DNA of 35,254 bases from Gemmatimonas sp. (GTDB lineage: Bacteria; Gemmatimonadota; Gemmatimonadetes; Gemmatimonadales; Gemmatimonadaceae): contig JAABRT010000033.1 in the NCBI GenBank assembly GCA_011390805.1, positions 1-35,254 of the forward strand, read 5' to 3'. The first letter of the stretch is position 1; each line of letters begins with the position of its first letter. The position numbers were made by a program, and so were the translations under genes. Under the pieces are notes generated by a model that saw only the letters and a list, made by a program, of their open reading frames with translations, ran no database searches and was not told the DNA's origin. Below, in pieces: positions 7,628 through 15,486 of the stretch.

Positions 7628-8272
7628 ATGGCCCCGTCAGTGCAGAAGACGGCGGGGCGTCGGATCGCGCGCGTGCTCGTGTGGGCGGCCGTGCTCGGAC
7701 CGCTGCCGTGGCTCGTGTGGCTGGCCGTCTCCGGCGGACTTGGGGCCAACCCCATCGAATCATTGCAGCATCGCACCGGGCACTATGCGATTCGGTTGCT
7801 CGCGGCATCGCTGGTGATCACACCGCTGAAACAACTCACCGGTTGGGGCTGGCTCATCATCAACCGGCGCACGCTCGGGCTCGGGGCGTTCACGTGGGCC
7901 ATGGTGCACCTGAGCGTATACGTCGGGCTCGATCTGGCACTCGACTTCAGCCAGTTCTTTGAAGATGTGATCAAGCGGCGCTACATCGCCGTGGGCATGC
8001 TCGCGATCGCCCTGCTCACACCGCTGGCCGTGACATCTACCAAAGGGTGGATCAAGCGTCTGGGTGGTGCAAAGTGGAATAAGCTGCACCGGTTGGTGTA
8101 CGTGGCAATGATTGCCGCGACGGTGCATTACCTGTGGGCGGTGAAGCGGGATATCACGTTGCCCGTGCTCTACTTCGTGGTAGTGGCCGTGCTGTTGGGA
8201 TTCCGCCTGGTGATGTGGCGCCGTCGCGTGACGACGGCGCGGCTGAGTGCGTCTGTGCCACAGAGCACCTAG
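7628..8272 (+). CDS. msrQ: Protein-methionine-sulfoxide reductase heme-binding subunit MsrQ
   Basis: MsrQ (YedZ) is the inner-membrane cytochrome b-type partner that carries electrons from the respiratory chain to MsrP. The 214-residue protein shows six hydrophobic segments. Conserved features include HRTGHYAIRLL near residue 50, AFTWAMVHLSVYVGLDL with a heme-type His, KWNKLHRLVYV and the second His in ATVHYLWAVK. Length fits the family (about 200-220). ATG 7628 was chosen; TTG 7625 would add one residue, and an in-frame stop at 7601 prevents a longer form. It directly follows the 11-bp repeat array, and the two subunits are presumably co-transcribed. Confidence 0.95.
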   Translation: MAPSVQKTAGRRIARVLVWAAVLGPLPWLVWLAVSGGLGANPIESLQHRTGHYAIRLLAASLVITPLKQLTGWGWLIINRRTLGLGAFTWAMVHLSVYVGLDLALDFSQFFEDVIKRRYIAVGMLAIALLTPLAVTSTKGWIKRLGGAKWNKLHRLVYVAMIAATVHYLWAVKRDITLPVLYFVVVAVLLGFRLVMWRRRVTTARLSASVPQST

Positions 8273-8383
8273 CACCTTCCTGCCCGGATTTCGGGCGGTT
8301 GTGTGTGTCGCCTGCCGTTTACCACGCACATCCCGCTGTCTGCGTACAGGACTCAGGTACGACAGCAGGACCGCCCCTACCGA

Positions 8384-11221
8384 ATGACACTTCCTGCCGC
8401 GGGGCACAACACGCCCCGCCGTTCCGGTCCATATCCAACCTTCGCCGGCCGCACGCCGTCGCAGAGCGTGCCGGTTGTTCCGGCGCCCGCTGCGCCTACG
8501 CGCGCCGAAACCTGGATGCTGGCCGCGCTGGTTGGGCTGGCGGCACTGCTCGCCACCTGGTTGGCCACCAACTCAGCGGCGCTTGATCCGGCGCATCCAT
8601 TGGTGAGTCTGGCGCCGGCCATCCTGCAAGTCGCTGCGGCGCTGATGGCCGCTCACGCCGCGTCGGCGTCGTTCCTCGACCTCGGCACGCGTCGCTGCTG
8701 GGCCTTCATCTCCGCCAGTCAGGGACTGCTGGCCATCTCGGCGTTTGTCGCGCTGCTTGCCTGGCAAGCGGACAACGGCGCCATGGCTATGCGCGTGCTC
8801 GCGCTGGGCACCATTGCCAGCCAGCCGTTGATGGTACTCGGGCTGCTGCAACTGACTGCCTCGCCGCAGACAGCGCTCGATCGCAGCAAGTACGGTCTCG
8901 ATATCGCCACCATTTCCGGCGGCGGCCTGCTGGTGATCTGGTATGATCTGCAGCGTCCACTCGTGGAAGGGATCGCCGTTGCGCCATTCGATCTTATCAG
9001 CGCACACACGGCTGCCATCGGTGATCTGATTCTGTTGCTCACGGCGTCAATCATCTGGCGTCGCACCACGATTCACAGTCGCGCGAACGTGCTCGTGGTG
9101 ATCGCACTTGGATTTGTGGTGCACTTTCTGGCCGACATTGCGGCCATTGTTGAACTGCATCGCACGGGTACGCGACCCTTGTGGTTGCTTGCGGTTGCGC
9201 CGGCTGCGGCGTGTCTGCTGGCGGGCGCGGCGTGGTTGCAGCGCACCACTGCTGCGGTGATTGAAGCGCGTGCGCTGGTGGTTTCCACCGGCGCACTGCA
9301 GAGCATCAGCATTATTCCGTTTGTGGCAGTGCTGCCGGGTTTCGGGTTGTTGCTGCGTGCGGCCAGCGAAAGCGGTGTGCAGCCGCTGGCCGGCCTGGTG
9401 GTGGGAGCCGTGCTCGTCACCGCCATCGCCTTTCTGCGACAGCTCGCGTCAACGCGCGAAACGGTACGCATTCTCGCCGAAGCGTCAGCCCGGGAAAGTG
9501 AAGCGCGCTTCCGCGCGCTCGTGCAGAACTCCAGCGATGTGATCTCGATTCTTGCCGCCGACAGCACCATTCAGTTTTTGTCGCCATCGGCGCGTACCGT
9601 GCTCGGCCACGATCCGCGCAAACTGGTGGGACAGCGTTTGCTCGATCTCTTGCATCCCGACGACGAACCCGGGGCTCGGCAGTTTCTGGCCGAGTTGGCG
9701 TCGGCCGGACCATCGGGATCACGCGGGTCGATTGCACGTGAATGGCGGCTGGCGCACGCCAACGGCAGCTGGCTTACGGTAGACAACGTCGGCACCAACC
9801 TGCTCAACGAATCCACGGTGCAGGGACTCGTGCTGAATACGCGCGATGTCACCGAGCGTCGCATCATGGAAGAGCAGTACATGCATCAGGCATTCCACGA
9901 TCCGCTCACCGATCTGGCCAACCGATCGCTGTTCCTGTATCAGGTGGGACACGCGCTGGCCCGTGGTGTGCGCCATGTGGAGCCGGTCACGGTGCTCTTT
10001 CTCGATCTCGACAACTTCAAAAACGTCAACGACTCGCTCGGTCATGCGGCTGGCGATCGCCTGCTCGTGGAGGCCGCGCGACGCCTGTCGGCCTGCGTGC
10101 GCGACAGCGATCTCATTGCACGTCTGGGAGGCGATGAGTTTGCGGTGCTGATCGAAAGCACTGACAGCGTGGACGAAGTGCTGAACATGGCCGATCGCAT
10201 TGTATCGGCACTGGCACGGGCGTTCGTGCTCAGCGGCAAGGAAGTCTTTGTGAGCGCGTCGATCGGTATTGCGCGCACTGAAGACGGCGCAACGTCGGAT
10301 GAGCTGGTGCGCAACGCCGACGTGGCCATGTACATCGCCAAGACACGCGGCAAAGGGTGTTACGTGCTCTTTGAGCCGCAAATGCACGCGGCTGCGTTGG
10401 AGCGACTCGATCTTGAAGCCGATCTGCGTCGCGCTACAGAACGCAACGAGTTCTTTTTGCAGTACCAGCCAATCATATCGCTTACCGGCGGCGAGGTGTG
10501 TGGCACCGAAGCGCTGGTGCGTTGGCGCCGGTCAGGGCGTGGAACGGTGCCGCCCATCGTATTCATTCCCGTGGCCGAAGAAACGGGTCTCATTGTAGAA
10601 ATCGGTCGCTGGGTGTTGCAGGAAGCGTGCAGGCAGGGAGCGCGCTGGACACAGGAGCGCGGTGTGCCGGTGCGCGTGACGGTGAACTTGTCAGGCCGAC
10701 AGTTGCAGGAGCCCGGTATTGTGGCCGATGTGCGCGATGCGTTGCGTGCATCGGGCTTTACACCGGCCGACTTGGTACTGGAGATCACCGAGAGTATCCT
10801 CATGCAGCATGTGGATGTCTCGCTCGAACGCCTCACACAGCTCAAGCAGCTGGGTGTGTCGCTGGCGATCGATGACTTTGGCACGGGCTATTCTTCGCTC
10901 AGTTATCTGCAGCGCTATCCCATTGATATTCTCAAGATCGACAAGGCATTCGTGGATACCATCGACAAGGGCGGAGACGGAGCAGTGCTGGCCAGCGCGA
11001 TTGTAGCGCTTGGCGAGACGCTGCGCCTGGATACCGTGGCCGAAGGCATCGAAACGGAAGCACAGCGCGGCATGCTCATGGAGCTGGGGTGCGAGTTCGG
11101 TCAGGGATTTCTGTTTGCGCCGCCGCTGAGCCCCGACGATCTCAGCGGATTGATGCGATTGCGTGGAACGCGGGTAACGGAGACGCTGCGTCGTCGGCAT
11201 GGTCTCGTCGCGAGCGTTTAA
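8384..11221 (+). CDS. Membrane PAS-GGDEF-EAL protein, dual cyclic-di-GMP synthase/phosphodiesterase
   Basis: The protein (945 residues from ATG 8384) has around ten hydrophobic segments in its first 350 residues, then PAS (about 370-495), GGDEF (about 498-665) and EAL (about 670-925). The GGDEF signature is intact (RLGGDEFAVL, 582-586), with an inhibitory RxxD site, RDSD, five residues before it. The EAL motif in GTEALVRWRR (709-711) and the DDFGTGYSSL loop are also intact, so both synthesis and breakdown of c-di-GMP are possible. GTG 8303 gives a form 27 residues longer but has no ribosome site. AGGA lies about 14 nt before ATG 8384. The membrane part resembles an unclassified multi-pass sensor. 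The stop overlaps the start of the next gene by 23 bp. Confidence 0.93.
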   Translation: MTLPAAGHNTPRRSGPYPTFAGRTPSQSVPVVPAPAAPTRAETWMLAALVGLAALLATWLATNSAALDPAHPLVSLAPAILQVAAALMAAHAASASFLDLGTRRCWAFISASQGLLAISAFVALLAWQADNGAMAMRVLALGTIASQPLMVLGLLQLTASPQTALDRSKYGLDIATISGGGLLVIWYDLQRPLVEGIAVAPFDLISAHTAAIGDLILLLTASIIWRRTTIHSRANVLVVIALGFVVHFLADIAAIVELHRTGTRPLWLLAVAPAAACLLAGAAWLQRTTAAVIEARALVVSTGALQSISIIPFVAVLPGFGLLLRAASESGVQPLAGLVVGAVLVTAIAFLRQLASTRETVRILAEASARESEARFRALVQNSSDVISILAADSTIQFLSPSARTVLGHDPRKLVGQRLLDLLHPDDEPGARQFLAELASAGPSGSRGSIAREWRLAHANGSWLTVDNVGTNLLNESTVQGLVLNTRDVTERRIMEEQYMHQAFHDPLTDLANRSLFLYQVGHALARGVRHVEPVTVLFLDLDNFKNVNDSLGHAAGDRLLVEAARRLSACVRDSDLIARLGGDEFAVLIESTDSVDEVLNMADRIVSALARAFVLSGKEVFVSASIGIARTEDGATSDELVRNADVAMYIAKTRGKGCYVLFEPQMHAAALERLDLEADLRRATERNEFFLQYQPIISLTGGEVCGTEALVRWRRSGRGTVPPIVFIPVAEETGLIVEIGRWVLQEACRQGARWTQERGVPVRVTVNLSGRQLQEPGIVADVRDALRASGFTPADLVLEITESILMQHVDVSLERLTQLKQLGVSLAIDDFGTGYSSLSYLQRYPIDILKIDKAFVDTIDKGGDGAVLASAIVALGETLRLDTVAEGIETEAQRGMLMELGCEFGQGFLFAPPLSPDDLSGLMRLRGTRVTETLRRRHGLVASV

Positions 11222-12626
11222 GCACGCGTCCAAGAACGTGTCAAAGAACGCGTCCAGGCAGGCGACAAAGCACGCGTCTCCAGCCTCATTAACGCGAGCT
11301 CCCGACACGCGCCGAGAGGCGTTTGCGATTGCCGCGCCGGGTCTGGCACCGCTGGTCGCGGCCGAACTCGAAGCGCTCGGCGTACAGGTGCAGGGGGTGG
11401 AGCCCGCTGGCGTTGCGTTCAGTGCTACCCCGCGCATGCTGTTTCGCGTGAACTGCTGGAGCCGCCTGGCCACGCGTGTGGTTATGCGACTCGACACGTT
11501 TACGGCGCGCGACTTTGCAACGCTTGAGAAGCTGGCGCGACGTGTGCCGTGGGGCGACGTGTTGCGCGCCGGTGATGTGGCCGAACTGTCGGTGACCTGC
11601 CGCAAGTCGCGCTTGTATCACTCCGATGCCGTGGCGCAGCGCATTGCGCGTGGCATTGAACGCATGGTGCCGGGGGTGCGGGCGGCGCAGGCGGACAACG
11701 ATGATGAAAGTGGTGAGGGCGACGAAGTCGCTGCAGCGATTGACGTCGAACAACCAGAGCCAAAACGCGACCATGGCAAGAAGCCCAAATCTGCCAATCG
11801 CGCTTCGGGCCCCGCAGATGCCCGCGTCCAACGCATACTCGTCCGCTTTGACCGCGACGTGTGTACCATCTCCGCCGATGCGTCTGGTGAACTGTTGCAT
11901 CGACGTGGCTGGCGTTTGGACACCGGTAAAGCACCGCTTCGGGAGACGCTGGCCGCGGCGTTGATTGCGGCATCGGAGTGGCAGGGTGATGTGCCTCTTG
12001 TTGATCCGATGTGCGGTGCAGGCACCATTGCCATTGAGGCGGCGCTGCGCGCGCGCAACATTGCGCCGGGTTTGTCGCGCAGTTTTTCGTGTGAGTTCTG
12101 GCCCGGTGTAGCATCTTCGCTTGCACATGAGGAACGTGAGGCCGCACGTGCAGCCGTGCGTGATGCTGCAGCTCCGATCGTGGCCGCCGATCGCGATGCC
12201 GGTGCAGTCGAAGCCACGCGCACCAACGCCGAACGCGCCGGTGTCTTGCAGAGTCTGACTGTTCTGCATCAGCCGCTGTCAGATACCGATGCGTCTGCGT
12301 TGGGGCCGAGTGGATTTATTGTCACCAACCCACCGTACGGGGTGCGCACCGGTGACCCGCTTACGTTGTCAGCGCTGTGGGGACGTCTGGGGGCCATGCT
12401 GCGCAGTGCAGGGCCCGGATGGCGGCTCACTGCAGTGGTGCCTGATCCCGCGTTGGCAAAAGAGTTGCGATTGCCGCTTGATCGAGTCGTGATGACAACA
12501 ACAGGCGGACGGCAGGTAGCGTTTATGCGATCGCGTGCGCCTCGCGGGTCACGTACGCCGCGTGCGACGGACACTCCGCGCGAGCCACACGCACCAGATG
12601 GAACGGTCGCGGATAAGTCAGAGTAG
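11199..12626 (+). CDS. THUMP-domain rRNA (guanine-N2)-methyltransferase, RlmL/RlmKL-N type
   Basis: This 475-residue SAM-dependent methyltransferase probably methylates a guanine N2 in 23S rRNA. Parts: a basic N-terminal tail (1-37) made of ASKN-like tetrads, a THUMP/ferredoxin-like region (about 40-160 and 210-240, ending ELLHRRGWR), then a class I methyltransferase. SAM-binding DPMCGAGT is at 269-276 and the catalytic NPPYG is at 377-381. A charged low-complexity insert (about 165-208) splits the THUMP end. Length and motifs match the RlmL half of E. coli RlmKL; no RlmK half is fused. The start at 11199 overlaps the upstream EAL gene by 23 bp. The real start could be later, since residues 1-37 are outside the conserved fold. 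Confidence 0.88.
   Translation: MVSSRAFKHASKNVSKNASRQATKHASPASLTRAPDTRREAFAIAAPGLAPLVAAELEALGVQVQGVEPAGVAFSATPRMLFRVNCWSRLATRVVMRLDTFTARDFATLEKLARRVPWGDVLRAGDVAELSVTCRKSRLYHSDAVAQRIARGIERMVPGVRAAQADNDDESGEGDEVAAAIDVEQPEPKRDHGKKPKSANRASGPADARVQRILVRFDRDVCTISADASGELLHRRGWRLDTGKAPLRETLAAALIAASEWQGDVPLVDPMCGAGTIAIEAALRARNIAPGLSRSFSCEFWPGVASSLAHEEREAARAAVRDAAAPIVAADRDAGAVEATRTNAERAGVLQSLTVLHQPLSDTDASALGPSGFIVTNPPYGVRTGDPLTLSALWGRLGAMLRSAGPGWRLTAVVPDPALAKELRLPLDRVVMTTTGGRQVAFMRSRAPRGSRTPRATDTPREPHAPDGTVADKSE
11225..11281 (+). repeat. 12-bp tandem repeats encoding an ASKN-like tetrad tail
   Basis: Degenerate 12-bp units run at 11225, 11237, 11249, 11261 and 11273 (consensus near CGCGTCCAAGAA; the last unit is cut to 9 bp). 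A related unit at 11213-11224 spans the stop codon of the upstream gene. In the methyltransferase frame the units give ASKN, VSKN, ASRQ, ATKH, a lysine-rich tetrad repeat. The array sits exactly at the junction of the two genes. Confidence 0.75.
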
Positions 12627-12643
12627 TCGTGCCGCCGCCACGA
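12627..12643. terminator. Weak hairpin with T-rich tail after the methyltransferase gene
   Basis: A 5-bp stem TCGTG/CACGA with a 7-nt GC-rich loop directly follows the stop codon at 12626, and GTTTCTC follows it. It lies in the 39-bp gap between convergent genes, so it could serve the plus-strand gene. The stem is short. Confidence 0.3.
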
Positions 12644-12665
12644 GTTTCTCACTGGGCGATCGGAA

Positions 12666-13301
12666 TCAGTAACCCACCAGGGGTTGCAGCACTCGAACGC
12701 CTACGCCCATGCCGAACAACGTATAGGTCCTCCCCTGCAGCGATGGAATTGACGTCGCACGCAGATTGAAGGTCAGCATCACGCGTTCAGATCTACGCGC
12801 AGCGAAATCAACTCGTGCGTGGAGGCCCAGCGCAGCCTCGGCGTTGAGGTCAACATTGGCCTTGTCAGCGTATGCCAGCGATGGTCCTGCCAACAGACGC
12901 AATCCGCCGCTCCGGGATTGCCATCCTGCGAGAGTGGAGAGCGTCGCAATCGTCGGATATGAAGACGGAACGTCTGGGGCGGGCAGTGGGCGGATCAAAA
13001 AAACCCGCCGCGGACCTCCGCCGTTCACGCTGGCGTCAATGCCGAACATCAGGTTGCCCGTGCCAAAACTTCGAATCCGCTTCGTGCCCGTTAATCCCAA
13101 CACAAACCCCTTGCTGTCTTCGCTTGCCGGTGCAGATGATCGTGTTGAACCGAGGCCGATAGCGGCGTCGAATGCCATTGTGGGTGCTACCTGCGCTTGA
13201 GCAGAAGCGACACCAAACAATGTCGCGACGATAGCGGAGGCGCTGATCAGACTTGCAACACGCCAGATACGAGCCGCCTTCGGCACGGGTAAATCACACA
13301 T
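12666..13301 (-). CDS. Secreted small beta-barrel-like protein of unknown function
   Basis: This is a 211-residue protein with a good signal peptide: basic start, hydrophobic stretch at about 14-32, likely cleavage after AQA near residue 37. The mature part is Gly-, Ser- and Ala-rich with alternating hydrophobic stretches such as GFVLGLTG, LMFGIDASV, GGLRLLAGPSL, AALGLHARVDF, VMLTFNLRA and FGMGVGVRVL. It ends in an aromatic residue (LVGY). These are marks of a small outer-membrane barrel of about eight strands. I do not recognise the family. It is divergent from the M20 peptidase gene and ends 39 bp from the convergent methyltransferase gene. Confidence 0.7.
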   Translation of the reverse strand: MCDLPVPKAARIWRVASLISASAIVATLFGVASAQAQVAPTMAFDAAIGLGSTRSSAPASEDSKGFVLGLTGTKRIRSFGTGNLMFGIDASVNGGGPRRVFLIRPLPAPDVPSSYPTIATLSTLAGWQSRSGGLRLLAGPSLAYADKANVDLNAEAALGLHARVDFAARRSERVMLTFNLRATSIPSLQGRTYTLFGMGVGVRVLQPLVGY

Positions 13302-13341
13302 GAATCAGCTCATTGCAAGGAAAACTCATAAGCCGCTCTGG

Positions 13342-13368
13342 TTGCACGGTGCGAGCCTGAGTTAAGGT
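13342..13368 (+). promoter_or_regulatory. Possible promoter for the M20 peptidase gene
   Basis: TTGCAC at 13342-13347 and TAAGGT at 13363-13368 are separated by 15 bp, shorter than the usual 16-18. They lie in the 131-bp divergent gap between the barrel-like gene and the M20 gene. The start point would be near 13375, leaving a leader of about 58 nt. No ribosome site is evident before ATG 13433. Confidence 0.25.
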
Positions 13369-13432
13369 ACAAGGGTTCGCAGCGCGGGATATCACACGTG
13401 CATTTGTCGTGCTCACACTCGCAACAAACCTT

Positions 13433-15040
13433 ATGCGCTCGTTTCTGGTCACCGCGCTCGCCGCGCTCACCCTCGTTGCACCGGCAGGCGATACACCGCA
13501 TGCGCAGTCTGCACCGCAAGCCACAACGCAGCCCGCAACACTGAACGGTGCTCAGCGCCGCGCAAGCATTGATACCTGGCGACGCGCCAACGAACGGCGC
13601 ATTCTCGACCAGGCGTTTACGCTGTTCTCTTTGCCCAACATTGCGGCCGATTCAGTCGCTATCCGCAAAGTCGCAGCGCATCTGGTCAGTGAGTTCAGCG
13701 CACGTAACTTCGCCACCGAGTTGCTTGAGTCGCCGAGCGGCGGACCACCCGCAGTGTTCGCACAACGCACCGTTCCTGGTGCAACGCGCACCATCGTGCT
13801 CTATGCCCACTACGATGGGCAGCCGGTGGCCGGCGCCCCGTGGGACGGCGATCCGTTTGCACCGGCACTGCGCCAGGTAGAGCGTGGTGTAGCGGGCAAC
13901 GCCATTCCACTCCCCGCCGCCGGCGACACAGTAAATCCTGACGCGCGCATCTTCGCACGTTCGGCCAGCGATGACAAAGGTCCTATTGTCGCCATGCTCG
14001 CTGCGTTCGATGCACTGGCCGAACTCAATCAGCAGCCCACTGTCAACATCAAGATCTTTCTTGAAGGTGAAGAGGAAGCCGGATCACAGCACCTCGGAGA
14101 CTTGCTGCGTGCGCATCGCGAGAAACTCAACGCTGACGCGTGGTTTTTCATGGACGGACCGGTGCACGTGAGCGGCGCGCCGCAGCTCGTGCTCGGTGTG
14201 CGCGGTGTTGTGGGTGTTGAGATCACATTGTACGGTCCCAACCGGCCGTTGCATTCAGGACACTACGGCAACTGGGCGCCCAATCCGGCCGTCGCAGCCG
14301 CACATCTCATTGCCTCCATGCGCGACCGCGACGGCAGCATCACGATCGCCGGCTTTCACGACGATGTGCGCTCCGCGACCATGCAGGAGCTCACCGCAGC
14401 GCGCGCTCTCTCCATTACCGACGATTCGCTGCGCACCGTACTGGGCCTCACACGTACCGAGGCTGATGGCGCCACACTTGGTGAACGCATCATGCGACCC
14501 GCGCTCAATGTGCGCGGCATTCGCAGCGGCGCAGTCGGCAATGGTGCAACCAATGCAGTGCCTACGTCGGCGAGCATTTCGCTCGATTTTCGCCTCGTGC
14601 CCGATCAGGAACCGGCGCGGTTGCGAAACATCGTAAACGCACATATCCGTGCGCAGGGTTACGAAGTGGTAACTGATGCCAATGCCGCTGCCTCACGCAC
14701 CGATCGTGAACGTATCGCTTTTGTTGAGTGGGGTGATGGATATCGCAGCGTGCGGGCACCGTTCAGCGAACCGGTAGTCGGTGCTCTCGCGCAAGTAATG
14801 CAAGGTGTCTACGGACGCGCACCACTTGTCGCACCCACGCTCGGCGGATCACTTCCCCTGTTTCACTTTGCTGATGTGTTTGACGCACCGCTCATCACGA
14901 TTCCCACCGTGAACAGTGATAACAATCAGCATGCGCCCAATGAGAACCTGCGGGTGGGCAATTTGTGGGATGGTATCGCGCTGGTGGCCGCGCTGGTGAC
15001 GGAGCTAGAGGGCGTATGGCCCGTGGTGGTAGTGCCGTAA
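13433..15040 (+). CDS. Secreted M20-family metallopeptidase
   Basis: This 535-residue zinc-dependent exopeptidase is probably periplasmic. The signal peptide is about residues 1-26. Motifs of the dinuclear M20 site are all present: H126 in LYAHYDGQP, the bridging Asp in ARSASDDKGP (180/181), the catalytic Glu pair in LEGEEEAGS (213-215) and Asp241 in FMDGP. A late NSDNNQHAPNENLR block supplies the remaining His. The lid (dimerisation) domain lies between about 255 and 400. ATG 13433 was preferred because it opens directly into the signal peptide; GTG 13409 would add eight residues. The closest relatives in style are dipeptidase/CNDP-like M20 enzymes. The peptide substrate cannot be determined. 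Confidence 0.92.
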   Translation: MRSFLVTALAALTLVAPAGDTPHAQSAPQATTQPATLNGAQRRASIDTWRRANERRILDQAFTLFSLPNIAADSVAIRKVAAHLVSEFSARNFATELLESPSGGPPAVFAQRTVPGATRTIVLYAHYDGQPVAGAPWDGDPFAPALRQVERGVAGNAIPLPAAGDTVNPDARIFARSASDDKGPIVAMLAAFDALAELNQQPTVNIKIFLEGEEEAGSQHLGDLLRAHREKLNADAWFFMDGPVHVSGAPQLVLGVRGVVGVEITLYGPNRPLHSGHYGNWAPNPAVAAAHLIASMRDRDGSITIAGFHDDVRSATMQELTAARALSITDDSLRTVLGLTRTEADGATLGERIMRPALNVRGIRSGAVGNGATNAVPTSASISLDFRLVPDQEPARLRNIVNAHIRAQGYEVVTDANAAASRTDRERIAFVEWGDGYRSVRAPFSEPVVGALAQVMQGVYGRAPLVAPTLGGSLPLFHFADVFDAPLITIPTVNSDNNQHAPNENLRVGNLWDGIALVAALVTELEGVWPVVVVP

Positions 15041-15100
15041 CAAACCAGTGGCTTACCGGCGCTCGAAAAATGAGTGTTGGTGAATGGATCGCGGCTGTTT

Positions 15101-15192
15101 GAACCGCCAACCGTGCACCGTTCACTGTCACCCAAAACGCCGTCAAACGACAGTTCAACCCCAACCGCAAACCGTCAACTCCAACCGACAAC
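15101..15192. repeat. Degenerate heptad repeat, consensus near CAACCGN
   Basis: About a dozen imperfect 7-bp units rich in AACCG follow each other, best preserved at 15101-15120 and 15157-15190. The other strand reads as GTTGNCG-type heptads. Together with flanking bases they fill the gap between the M20 gene (ends 15040) and the DUF2256 gene (ends 15199). No coding frame or stable stem explains them. Function unknown; such short GC-rich tandem arrays may be slippage products or binding arrays. Confidence 0.6.
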
Positions 15193-15198
15193 GCGGCT

Positions 15199-15369
15199 CT
15201 AGTTTTTCCCATCCCGACACCGATCGCTGCAGTACCTCACGTTCTCCCAATCCCGCTCCCACTTTTTCCGCCACGCAAACGGCCGCTGACAACGGGCGCA
15301 GAGTTTCGACTCGCGCTCGCTCGGCTTCGTCGCCCGTCCCGGTGGCTTCTGGTGCGATTTCCTCGGCAT
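15199..15369 (-). CDS. DUF2256 small zinc-ribbon-like protein
   Basis: This 56-residue protein has two CxxC-type cysteine pairs ([10 protein letters not shown] and [11 protein letters not shown]) around a WRKKWERDW core. That arrangement is the hallmark of the DUF2256 family, whose members are tiny cytosolic proteins with no established function. The four cysteines suggest zinc binding. The N-terminal 20 or so residues are basic and probably disordered. ATG 15369 was chosen because GGCAGGC lies just upstream; GTG 15384 would add five residues. It lies divergent from the GAF histidine kinase at 15487. In many genomes DUF2256 genes sit near photolyase/cryptochrome-like genes, which are absent here. 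Confidence 0.8.
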   Translation of the reverse strand: MPRKSHQKPPGRATKPSERESKLCARCQRPFAWRKKWERDWENVRYCSDRCRDGKN

Positions 15370-15486
15370 GCCTGCCAGACGCACATCCGGCCATCAGGGT
15401 TCCCGACAGCTACCACATCGTCACAGTCGTGGCCGGCCTTTCTCCAGCCGCTTCCCTTCCGCGCCTGAAAACGACACTCTCCAAGG

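Noticed and set aside
6537..7808. Long minus-strand open frame opposite msrP
   Set aside because: It is antisense to the clearly recognisable msrP, has no domain or motif, and is rich in Arg and His as expected from a GC-rich shadow.
10691..11605. 304-codon minus-strand frame over the EAL/methyltransferase junction
   Set aside because: Opposes two recognisable genes. Its repeated DACFVACLDAFF stretch is only the complement of the 12-bp repeat.
15101..15192. CRISPR-like array
   Set aside because: The units are 7 bp and contiguous, with no constant-length spacers and no cas genes nearby.
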